Shown piece by piece: positions 19,101 to 25,518 of a stretch of 64,000 bases of DNA (its first letter is position 1; every line of letters begins with the position of its first letter). Source of the DNA: a virus. Made by a program: the position numbers and the translations under genes. The notes under the pieces are model-generated. The model was not told the DNA's origin, searched no databases, and saw only the letters and a list, made by a program, of their open reading frames with translations. The stretch is from positions 1 to 64,000 of IMG/VR virus record IMGVR_UViG_3300009164_005114; one strand, written 5' to 3'.

Positions 19101-21160
19101 ACAATTTTCCAAGTTAAACTACCACTTCTACTTGTATTTTTATAGGTGTAGATTGGTTCAGGTCTTCCTAAGAAATCATTCGCATTCCAATTGGCAGTAA
19201 CTGTTTCACTAAATGTTAACCCATATGGAGGGAACCACATAACTCTACCACCGTTAGGTCCTCTTTCACAAACAGGTAAATCTGAAACAGAAAATCCTGG
19301 TGTATTTGAAGTTGCCCATGCTAAATTTTCTAATGAGAACATATATTTTTTAGCATAAGCATTATTATAACTTCCAATTAAATTTGTTGAGTCTTGACCC
19401 CCTTCTTGTTTGTTTGGAGCGATATTAAGATTATATGTTTTATCTAACACAGAATATGAAAATCTTCTACCTTCAGTTGTAATACCATCAGTTTTTTGAA
19501 GGTCATTATATTGAAGATACGGAATGTCTTTGGCAAATACTCTACAGTATTCAGTACCAACTTCTTGTCCAATTGCCCCAACATAAGTTAAAACTCTTGA
19601 ACCTTTTGTCATTTCAGTATATCCGTCATTGAATACTTTACTAACTTGGTCAATCGCATTACCAACATGTTGTAATCGTTTACCACCTTGTGGTTGGCTG
19701 TCAACAATTCTTTGTGTTTTATCAAGAATAGAACCTTGTTTAAATGTTCTTTCTGTTGATTCAGTTGAATTATATGATGATGGTTTAAAGTCAGAATCTT
19801 CTCTGATTATTTCACCACCAATACCAACTTTCTTACCAGCATTACCTTTGTATTTTGGTGACACCCATGTGAATCCACCTTCAATACCACCACCATTACT
19901 ATATGTCGGACCATTAGCACCTAAACGAATTTCTTTACTTGGACCTTCATATAGTTGAGCTAATTCTGATGGACCATAAACAGGAGATTGTTGTTCATTA
20001 CCAAATGAGTCAACAGGTAACGCTCTACTTGGTGAGAATACTCTTGAAGGGTCAGAACTTGTTGACCCAACATAAAAATTAGAATTATTTGTTTCTGTAC
20101 CAACAATAGCACCACCTAATCTATCAAGTAATGTTCTGTCGTAATTTGGCTTATATCTGTTGTAGTTAATATTTTTCCACAACAAAGATTTTTGCCCCGC
20201 ACCTGTATTGTTATAAAATATTTGTGTACCAGTCTTACCAGCACCTAATAAGTTACTTACAAAATTACCTGCTGCTGCAATTGGATTTGCAAGTAACGAT
20301 TGTCCAATTGTTGTTGGTTGTGCAGGGTTAACATTTGGGTCAAAATAAGAACCTGGAATTAATGAGAATGGAGCAACACTACCACCCAATCTAAGTAAGA
20401 AATCTGCAGATGCCGAAACAGGATTAGATGGAACTGTAATTTGATAATTTGGCTCAATTAAAGGAACATTACCTGTTAATATATTAACAAGATTAGTACT
20501 ACTGTTAACATTTAAAAAATTAGCACGACCTATTGTTTCTCTAATAATCGCTCTACCTATTCTTTCTTGAAACTCTTTCTTAAGTGTTTTTGCACCTAAT
20601 CGAGCAATATATGAATCCGCACTTAATAAACCATTACTACCTTGTGGGTCTGGATTTAATAAAATTGAAAGTGGTGTATAAGATGAAGGATTGATAATTG
20701 TTGGGTATGGTTGACCATTTGGTATTCTACCGCCATCAGGATATACAATTTCTAATGTTGTAACCGCTTCACCCGCATCAAAGGTATTACTTGTTGAGTA
20801 AGCATTAAGTGGTTTCCATATTTGTGTTGCAGCATATCCCGTATCAACAATATGAGCATCTTGTTGTCCAGGGCCATACTCCCCTTGATTTGAAGTTGTA
20901 TTTAAGTTACCACTAATATCTGGTGCCAATTCATATCCACCATCATTACCCCATCTATTTAGTGGGTATTGTTTGTCCGCAAAAAATGTAGTATCAATTA
21001 ATCCATCAGGACTATCAACTACCGCATAATCCGATTGAATCACCTCGTAAGTTGTAGGTGGCGTGGCGGGGTTAGGAGATTTAGCATAAGGTACTAAATT
21101 CCTGGTGATTAGTTTTTTTCTAAACCCCTCTGTGCTAATATAATCTAATGGACTCCCCAT
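16142..21160 (-). CDS. Giant baseplate protein (1672 aa) with OmpA-like domain
   Basis: A structural protein that precedes the gp53-like and hub genes. The N-terminal about 560 residues are Gly/Asn/Pro-rich. Around 630-720 is a baseplate-type segment (GGRVMWFPPYGLTF, SGSLTWKIVVDHPSVLN). Residues about 835-985 resemble an OmpA/MotB peptidoglycan-associated domain: a strand TVTITIDSS, then YNKELATRRINSVIRFF, GKNFGENT, an insert, and AMACRRAYISDI. The Asp that binds diaminopimelate in OmpA is not evident. A second structural domain (FYNTKIIPTNLSFQYESLDL) lies near 1125-1190. A role in contacting the cell wall during injection is inferred. Confidence 0.72.
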   Translation of the reverse strand: MGSPLDYISTEGFRKKLITRNLVPYAKSPNPATPPTTYEVIQSDYAVVDSPDGLIDTTFFADKQYPLNRWGNDGGYELAPDISGNLNTTSNQGEYGPGQQDAHIVDTGYAATQIWKPLNAYSTSNTFDAGEAVTTLEIVYPDGGRIPNGQPYPTIINPSSYTPLSILLNPDPQGSNGLLSADSYIARLGAKTLKKEFQERIGRAIIRETIGRANFLNVNSSTNLVNILTGNVPLIEPNYQITVPSNPVSASADFLLRLGGSVAPFSLIPGSYFDPNVNPAQPTTIGQSLLANPIAAAGNFVSNLLGAGKTGTQIFYNNTGAGQKSLLWKNINYNRYKPNYDRTLLDRLGGAIVGTETNNSNFYVGSTSSDPSRVFSPSRALPVDSFGNEQQSPVYGPSELAQLYEGPSKEIRLGANGPTYSNGGGIEGGFTWVSPKYKGNAGKKVGIGGEIIREDSDFKPSSYNSTESTERTFKQGSILDKTQRIVDSQPQGGKRLQHVGNAIDQVSKVFNDGYTEMTKGSRVLTYVGAIGQEVGTEYCRVFAKDIPYLQYNDLQKTDGITTEGRRFSYSVLDKTYNLNIAPNKQEGGQDSTNLIGSYNNAYAKKYMFSLENLAWATSNTPGFSVSDLPVCERGPNGGRVMWFPPYGLTFSETVTANWNANDFLGRPEPIYTYKNTSRSGSLTWKIVVDHPSVLNVIVNKVLANETNKVRVDSILDSFFAGCRKYDLYELAKKYYTISPNDLFQIQQAISSKEVTKEQMQYAVSTVTTIPQVAGNNGDGGTNKDYFTKYKNIGFYFSNDYPKPKTSPNYTEMYTEYIGEQPTYSKKSNGVQLDEFYNTVVNPNYDIAQQLAIDLASQFKNNPDGTVTITIDSSCSAPATQSYNKELATRRINSVIRFFAENSSTSQYIKEKRLIVNSGKNFGENTSSQPLKSKTASKPYSIDGMSPGTTVNCTDNDGKAVGGDTQAVSHEIYTTNAMACRRAYISDIQSTLSAPQPQPVPKKTTVVTGNVVTTTEVQPVIENVVVPKDNISKRVLRALLSECDYFETIKEETPMVYDNLRDKLKFFQPAFHSITPEGLNSRLTFLQQCMRPGDTIPTVKGSVGGKPILQYNNATNTAFGAPPVLVLRVGDFYNTKIIPTNLSFQYESLDLNPEGIGVQPMIANVTLSFNFVGGSGLKESVDKLQNALTFNYYANTEIYDDRADPTDTSYKVIDKDFLQFAAANNIAPPTVNQAQPNNGQTNETTIGTIITNNIVETGQTGTISYSTFMDKLRDETQTYFTNVVNKNRETVNQYNNALRQQWMLERTYTDGKFMIVENDTPQTVLFGKPYNTEKRIDTIFEQLITDIKAGNEGFIQFISNPSKNFSSRLINQVKENYSSIVKNKKGTYQNAVTNITQSMVNVQQSYIGYIARANTVPYFAPGKTGTGTDGYQQKNGTVRSFVLLPTTEVDTNSQGASDTLIELVNDIKKIKSGITAFNAVTMSTNSFTYTGNKQTYSGILVFESPYKLPAGQEVFVPFSRLPLFDGNSSFTFRRVYMIVSDDVVDDKKYQTFKNAMIGNIINNTGIIGKGSDNISEVFDAYWDKIAKPAFVEENSITKEFITYMEKEKLKDFLKYTPYSTKKRMFSYTTEGANSDGQVALIKGLGATQNQNTNNKTWNDEISNDVYISKAKLN

Positions 21161-21174
21161 TTATACTTTTCTTA

Positions 21175-21181
21175 ATAAATA
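21175..21181 (-). promoter_or_regulatory. Late-promoter-like TATTTAT element
   Basis: TATTTAT on the minus strand, 14 bases before the ATG at 21160, in the 43-base gap after the tape-measure gene. Confidence 0.4.
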
Positions 21182-21203
21182 GGTTAAAGGTAATTTTTTA
21201 TCA

Positions 21204-23060
21204 TTAATATGAGACAACACCTTGACCTTTATTTGATTTTGTGTCAGATAAACTTAAAACATATTGTTTAAATTGGTCACTGTTAAAAATCGCATTTAAT
21301 TGTTGTTGTGTTAGTGTAGTTCCTGGCGGGGTATCTATAGTAATTTTAAACTCACCAAACTCAATTTTACTTGTTGTAGTTTTACTTTCAGTATTTGTTA
21401 AACTAGCATTTCGACTTACAGTTCTTTCCCCTAAAACATCTGTAAGAGATATTGGTTTTTGTGTTGTGGCGGCTGATTTTGATTTAACCGCACTAGCTGC
21501 GGAAGTTGTTGGTCTTCCTACCGCAGTTAAAAGTTCTTCAGAATATTTTTTGAATTCTTTTTCAATAGTACTTGAACCAGTAACACCTTGGTTAGTTTTT
21601 TGAAGAATATCTTTAAGTGCTTCCATACCTTTATTACCCATACCACTCGCAGTATTTGTAATACCTTCCTCAATTGCTTTAACTTTTTTAGATAAATCCT
21701 CATTACTTAACTTACCTGAAGTATTCGCAACATATAAATCTCTCATTTCTTTAATAGCGTCATTAACTTTTTCTGTTATTACCGCGCTACCAGGAACAGT
21801 TGTATCAACCGCTTTACTAAGTGACCTTGTAATTCTATCTGCTCCTAATAAATTACCTCTAATCGCAGAAGACCCCGCAACACCATAAGTTGCTTTGGCG
21901 ACATTACCCTCAATTGCTCGTTGGATGTTTTTTAATACATCTAATTGACTTGTTTGAATTTCTTCTAAAGTTTTGGGAGCATTAGCCTGTTGTTCCCTTA
22001 ACTTTTCCATTTCGTCCTGAGTAATATCACCTAATTTTTTGGTTTCAACTTTACCAGTTTCATCGTCTTTAAGTTGTACAACATACTCACCATCTTTCAT
22101 TGTTGCCATATTGGCGAAGAATTGTTTATCTTCTTCGTCTTTAAATTTCAATGAAGGATTAATGGCCGAAACTCTTTTATCTAAATCTGCAGCAGCTAAA
22201 GCTGATTTTGTAAGTTGTTCATAAGAGATACCCGTCTCTTTAGACATTTCTCTTAATGTTAATACACCTTGTGGATTTATTTTAAACGATTTGCTTTTTT
22301 CGTCAAATTCAGTAAATTGTTTTGTGGCTTTGATTAAACTGTCTTGTAATGCACCTGGGTCGTTAATTGCATCATTCATTAAGGCAAACGGGTCACCTAA
22401 TTGTCCAACAGCTAATCCTAATCTTTGGAATGATGCCGCCATGTTAATAGCACCTTCAGGGTCTATAACTTTATTAGCAAATTCAGCGGTAGTTTTCATG
22501 TCAAATCTTAACATTGAAGCTTGAGCCGCCATTTTAGTTAACCCCTGAACACCATCGTTAAAGTTAAATCTATTCATTAACTCCATGTTATTAGCAACAT
22601 CGGTCATTACAGTTCTAGCATTCAAACCAATACTTTGAACATATTCAATAGATTTTTCTAAATTTGGTCCAATTTGAGATGTTTCATACCCAACTTTTGA
22701 AAAAGAATCAACCAATTCTTTAGCCCCAACACCTAATACTGTAGACGCGGCATATAATTTACTAACTTGGTCTTCAGTTGCAATAACATTTCGTCTCGAA
22801 CCTTCGGCAATTTTTGCCATAGTGTTTGAAACATCATTAATATCTCCACCTAATCTAATAACTCCTGCGGCCGCTCTAGAAACCGCATCGTTCATTTCAT
22901 CTAATCTGGTTCTACCCTGAACAAAAGAATTATTTAGTTTATCGGCCTGTTGGTACATGTTACCGATAGAGTCTAATATTTTTTCAATAGGTGACCCTAA
23001 ACTATCAACGGTTTCTTTAAGTTCTTTAGCACTACCTTCGTCTTTTGGATTTCCTGCCAT
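21204..23060 (-). CDS. Tail tape measure-like protein
   Basis: A 618-aa, mainly helical, Ala/Ser/Lys/Thr-rich protein with long amphipathic helices (LGVGAKELVDSFSKVG, AAQASMLRFDMKTTAEFANK), typical of tape-measure or gp29-like proteins; T4 gp29 has 590 aa. It follows the tail chaperone gene, the standard position of the tape measure in tailed phages. It lacks obvious membrane segments. The Ser/Thr-rich region at about 515-560 looks disordered. The start at 23060 follows a TATTTAT element by 20 bases. Confidence 0.75.
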   Translation of the reverse strand: MAGNPKDEGSAKELKETVDSLGSPIEKILDSIGNMYQQADKLNNSFVQGRTRLDEMNDAVSRAAAGVIRLGGDINDVSNTMAKIAEGSRRNVIATEDQVSKLYAASTVLGVGAKELVDSFSKVGYETSQIGPNLEKSIEYVQSIGLNARTVMTDVANNMELMNRFNFNDGVQGLTKMAAQASMLRFDMKTTAEFANKVIDPEGAINMAASFQRLGLAVGQLGDPFALMNDAINDPGALQDSLIKATKQFTEFDEKSKSFKINPQGVLTLREMSKETGISYEQLTKSALAAADLDKRVSAINPSLKFKDEEDKQFFANMATMKDGEYVVQLKDDETGKVETKKLGDITQDEMEKLREQQANAPKTLEEIQTSQLDVLKNIQRAIEGNVAKATYGVAGSSAIRGNLLGADRITRSLSKAVDTTVPGSAVITEKVNDAIKEMRDLYVANTSGKLSNEDLSKKVKAIEEGITNTASGMGNKGMEALKDILQKTNQGVTGSSTIEKEFKKYSEELLTAVGRPTTSAASAVKSKSAATTQKPISLTDVLGERTVSRNASLTNTESKTTTSKIEFGEFKITIDTPPGTTLTQQQLNAIFNSDQFKQYVLSLSDTKSNKGQGVVSY

Positions 23061-23080
23061 GATATTAATTGGTTATGTAT

Positions 23081-23087
23081 ATAAATA
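23081..23087 (-). promoter_or_regulatory. Late-promoter-like TATTTAT element
   Basis: TATTTAT on the minus strand, 20 bases before the tape-measure ATG at 23060 and next to a hairpin that closes the chaperone gene. Confidence 0.42.
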
Positions 23088-23088
23088 G

Positions 23089-23117
23089 AAGAAGGACCAA
23101 AAATTTTAGTCCTTCTT
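23089..23117 (-). terminator. Hairpin at the end of the tail-chaperone extension
   Basis: Arms 23089-23097 and 23109-23117 pair over 9 bp with an 11-base loop. The minus-strand sequence beyond it is TCTATTTATAT, only moderately T-rich. The stop codon of the frameshift extension (23106-23108) lies in the loop. It may be a weak terminator or a processing hairpin. Confidence 0.5.
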
Positions 23118-23258
23118 ATTATCTTCGAGCCATTTGTCCAATAAATATTTTCTAACAAATATTGGCATTCGCTCAAAATCTTGATATGTAATTTTCATTA
23201 AAGTATTCAGATAGTAAAACTCATCTATCTGATTTTTTCTATAATCAGAAGAAAGGGC
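23106..23258 (-). CDS. Tail-chaperone C-terminal extension read by +1 frameshift
   Basis: A frame +1 to the chaperone gene is open from the slippery run to a TAA at 23108-23106, adding 50 residues (beginning ALSSDYRKNQIDEFYYLNTL). It contains MPIFVRKYLLDKWLED, a helical signature like the T part of lambda-type G/GT chaperones. The zero-frame protein ends five codons after the run, so a ribosome slipping +1 at TTTTTTC would make a 293-aa G-T fusion. An internal ATG at 23198 could alternatively start an independent 30-aa peptide. The frame is continuous through the overlap, which favours frameshifting. Confidence 0.7.
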   Translation of the reverse strand, partial: ALSSDYRKNQIDEFYYLNTLMKITYQDFERMPIFVRKYLLDKWLEDNKKD

Positions 23259-23988
23259 GAAAAAAGTCGACCCCAAAACCAACATTCACTGTTAGTCTTT
23301 CTCCTGACGGGGCCATTATAATTTTAGTCATATCCAATCTTGGTTCGTTCTCATTCATAAAATTTTTAATGAACTTTGAATCGGCAATTGGCATTGACTC
23401 GATGAATTTTGCAATAACTGCTTTATCGGTTGAACCGTCAATCTCAATGATTTCTTTTTGTAATCTCCAAGTAACTCTTGGAACAACTCTGCCTTGGGGG
23501 TATGTTTCTGCTAATCTACCAATCTCCATAATTTCACCATAATTTAAAGGTTTAATTTTAATTGTTGATTGTGATTTTGGTAAAAGAATTGTAAAACTAC
23601 CGTCTTCATTTGGTTGTTGTCCGTTAATGATAGATAGTTCATCCAACCTAACATTTGTTTGAAATACTTTTTTAGTTGATGGGTCTGTAAGATTTAATGT
23701 CATCTCAGGACCAAATGCCGTGTTTCTTAAAAATATTAAGATTGCCTCAACATCACCTTCAATTAGGTCTTCAACCCTAACATCTGGTTCGTAAATTTTT
23801 GCTCTTAATAAAGTCATTGTTAAATCATTAGTTCCACCCATCAAAATGTTTTCATCTGATGCGGTAAGATAACCAACTTTTAATGATTTCTTTTTGTTTT
23901 TGTAGAAAATACCTTGAGAAGGTAATGGTACCACATCGTGTGGTAGTGTAAAATTTTGTTGACCGTAGTCGATTGTTTGATTATCCAT
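23245..23988 (-). CDS. Tail assembly chaperone / gp26-like (zero-frame product)
   Basis: A 247-aa protein between tail tube and tape measure. The segment VGYLTASDENILMGG, followed by DVRVEDLIEGDVEAILIFLR, matches the T4 gp26/gp51-type baseplate-hub and tail-chaperone pattern (a conserved TAxDE, then a helix ending in an Arg-rich turn). Such proteins bind the tape measure during tail assembly. The zero frame ends VDFFRPFF just after a run of six T. See the extension entry for the longer frameshifted form. It starts immediately after a terminator, so a separate transcription start or read-through is needed. Confidence 0.8.
   Translation of the reverse strand: MDNQTIDYGQQNFTLPHDVVPLPSQGIFYKNKKKSLKVGYLTASDENILMGGTNDLTMTLLRAKIYEPDVRVEDLIEGDVEAILIFLRNTAFGPEMTLNLTDPSTKKVFQTNVRLDELSIINGQQPNEDGSFTILLPKSQSTIKIKPLNYGEIMEIGRLAETYPQGRVVPRVTWRLQKEIIEIDGSTDKAVIAKFIESMPIADSKFIKNFMNENEPRLDMTKIIMAPSGERLTVNVGFGVDFFRPFF
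23259..23265 (-). other. Putative +1 ribosomal frameshift site TTTTTTC
   Basis: Zero-frame codons are GAC TTT TTT CGC. After slipping +1, tRNA-Phe re-pairs with TTT in the P site and with TTC in the A site, both cognate. The next +1 codon is GCC, and the frame stays open for 50 codons. Confidence 0.65.
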
Positions 23989-23990
23989 AT

Positions 23991-24027
23991 AAAAAAATTA
24001 ACCGTAAAGTTTAGTGCTTTACGGTTA
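23991..24027 (-). terminator. Rho-independent terminator after the tail tube gene
   Basis: A perfect 11-bp stem (23999-24009 with 24017-24027, TAACCGTAAAG/CTTTACGGTTA) with a 7-base loop is followed on the minus strand by TTTTTTT. It lies 34 bases past the tube stop and just before the chaperone ATG, and probably limits read-through from the highly expressed tube gene. Confidence 0.85.
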
Positions 24028-24060
24028 AATATAATTGATTGTAAAATTTTGTAAATAAGA

Positions 24061-24549
24061 TTAGTAAACTAGTACACATCTATCCATTCTCAATGTCGCA
24101 GTAATAGACGCTAAAGCATCTGTTTTGTAGTCTAACGCATTGAAGTTAACGTCTGTTAAGAATGTTCCGTAAAGAATCCATTTCTCAACAACAACACCTG
24201 TTGGGTCCAACATTTCAAGGTCGATGTCTTTTTTGTAACCCGCAGCATAACCCATACGACCTGTCACTGATTCAGCATGTAGACGAACCCACTCCATAAG
24301 AGCTTGAGCCGCTGAAGGTCCAATTGGGTCTCTAAACGTTACGTTAATTGTTTGCCAGTTAAATCTACCAGCAACGAAAGTTGAAGTGTTTAAGAACGGT
24401 ATCTCAACTGGTGCAATTTGAATATGAGGTCTTGATGTAGATTCTACAAACCACTCGTTAATACCCAAACTTGACGGAAACCTTAAGATGAAACGGTTTT
24501 GGCGTTTCGGTTCGTAAGGTATCGGCATTTTCATTAATAAATCAGCCAT
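24061..24549 (-). CDS. Tail tube protein, gp19-like
   Basis: A 162-aa protein with the size (T4 gp19, 163 aa) and pattern of myovirus inner-tube proteins. A basic N-terminus RQNRFILRFP is followed by a strand IAPVEIPFLNT, the segment WQTINVTFRDPIGPSAAQALMEWVR and a C-terminal strand pair (ITATLRMDRCVLVY). It polymerises into the rigid tube inside the sheath. Its own terminator follows it, and a TATTTAT element lies 36 bases upstream, as expected for a highly expressed late gene. Confidence 0.93.
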   Translation of the reverse strand: MADLLMKMPIPYEPKRQNRFILRFPSSLGINEWFVESTSRPHIQIAPVEIPFLNTSTFVAGRFNWQTINVTFRDPIGPSAAQALMEWVRLHAESVTGRMGYAAGYKKDIDLEMLDPTGVVVEKWILYGTFLTDVNFNALDYKTDALASITATLRMDRCVLVY

Positions 24550-24585
24550 GTTATTTTAATTTTTTTGTTTCTTTAGTTTATATCT

Positions 24586-24592
24586 ATAAATA
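24586..24592 (-). promoter_or_regulatory. Late-promoter-like TATTTAT element
   Basis: TATTTAT on the minus strand (context CTATATTTATAGAT), 36 bases before the tail tube ATG at 24549. Confidence 0.45.
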
Positions 24593-24644
24593 TAGTCTTG
24601 TTAAAAAATTTTTCTCTTTACTTTTAATTTGGACGGATTATAAT

Positions 24645-25475
24645 CTAATTATATTCCTTTTTAACGCCTCCAGCAGTAGAATAAGTCTTAACTATATTAT
24701 CTGGTTTATCTTTAAAATGTTTACTCATTACTTCAACATTTCTAATATCATCATCTGAAAATCCAATACTAGGTTGCTCTGGTACAAAATTATTTGACAC
24801 ATCGTTTTTAATATATGCCTTCTTATTAAGAACTGAAGCCATCGCCTTTATATAAGATACAAATTCTTCCATTGCACGAACTTTTGCTTCTTCGGGATTG
24901 GCAGCACCTGTTTCATCTCCAAAAGACACAGGGTGAAACTTACAAAGTTCCAAGTACGACTTAATTAATTCATCGTCACTCATGTCCCCTTCATCCGTAA
25001 ATGTTCTATATTTTTTAAGGTTCTTAATTAATTTGTCTTTATCTATACCATGAAATCCATCAATAATGTAATTGTAAACAGCTTGTTTTAATGTGTTTGG
25101 GTTGTGACCTCTTGCGGTAATAATTGAAAAAATTGAACCGTTATTGATTGCCTCTCTAAAATCACTAAACGCTGGACCAAGTTTTGCTCTCATGGTATCT
25201 ACTAAAAAATCTTTGTCACCTGCGGTTCTAAAATTTCTAAATGGGTCTTCAGCGAATCCTAAAATGGTATTACCCTTATAATCAAAAGGTTCTTTACCTA
25301 TTTGACTTCTATATTCCGCAAAGTCATCAGTACTCATACCAACTTCATCACCACTTTCAGTTTTTAATACTATCTTTGTTGGCATATGAACAATGTTGTC
25401 ATCCCAATCAAATGCATAATATTTCATATCGGGTGTACCCTCACCTTTAAAACCTTCTTTAAGTTGTCTTTTCAT
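24645..25475 (-). CDS. HAD-superfamily phosphatase-like protein between sheath and tube genes
   Basis: A 276-aa protein with the HAD signature. Motif I is AFDWDDNIV (D23, D25), motif II is SIITARGHN (T120) and the motif IV acidic cluster is GFSDDDIRNVE (about 239-248). HAD enzymes transfer phosphate through the first Asp. The substrate is unknown; nucleotide or polynucleotide 3'-phosphate are possibilities by analogy with T4 Pnkp. The gene sits between sheath and tube, an unusual place for an enzyme. It is preceded by a strong hairpin. ATG 25427 (MKYYAFDWDD) is an alternative start that keeps all motifs. Confidence 0.8.
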   Translation of the reverse strand: MKRQLKEGFKGEGTPDMKYYAFDWDDNIVHMPTKIVLKTESGDEVGMSTDDFAEYRSQIGKEPFDYKGNTILGFAEDPFRNFRTAGDKDFLVDTMRAKLGPAFSDFREAINNGSIFSIITARGHNPNTLKQAVYNYIIDGFHGIDKDKLIKNLKKYRTFTDEGDMSDDELIKSYLELCKFHPVSFGDETGAANPEEAKVRAMEEFVSYIKAMASVLNKKAYIKNDVSNNFVPEQPSIGFSDDDIRNVEVMSKHFKDKPDNIVKTYSTAGGVKKEYN

Positions 25476-25488
25476 ACTTTGGCATTTA

Positions 25489-25509
25489 GGGGGTACTTAA
25501 TGTACCCCC
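25489..25509 (-). promoter_or_regulatory. 8-bp GC-rich hairpin after the sheath gene
   Basis: GGGGGTAC (25489-25496) pairs perfectly with GTACCCCC (25502-25509) over a 5-base loop. It lies between the sheath stop and the HAD ATG, with no T-tract on the minus side. It may stabilise the 3' end of sheath mRNA or be a processing or pausing site. Confidence 0.5.
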
Positions 25510-25518
25510 ATGAATTTA

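Noticed and set aside
23106-23198. Independent 30-aa gene after the tail chaperone
   Set aside because: The same frame is open upstream through the chaperone's slippery run, so a frameshift extension explains it better; kept only as an alternative.
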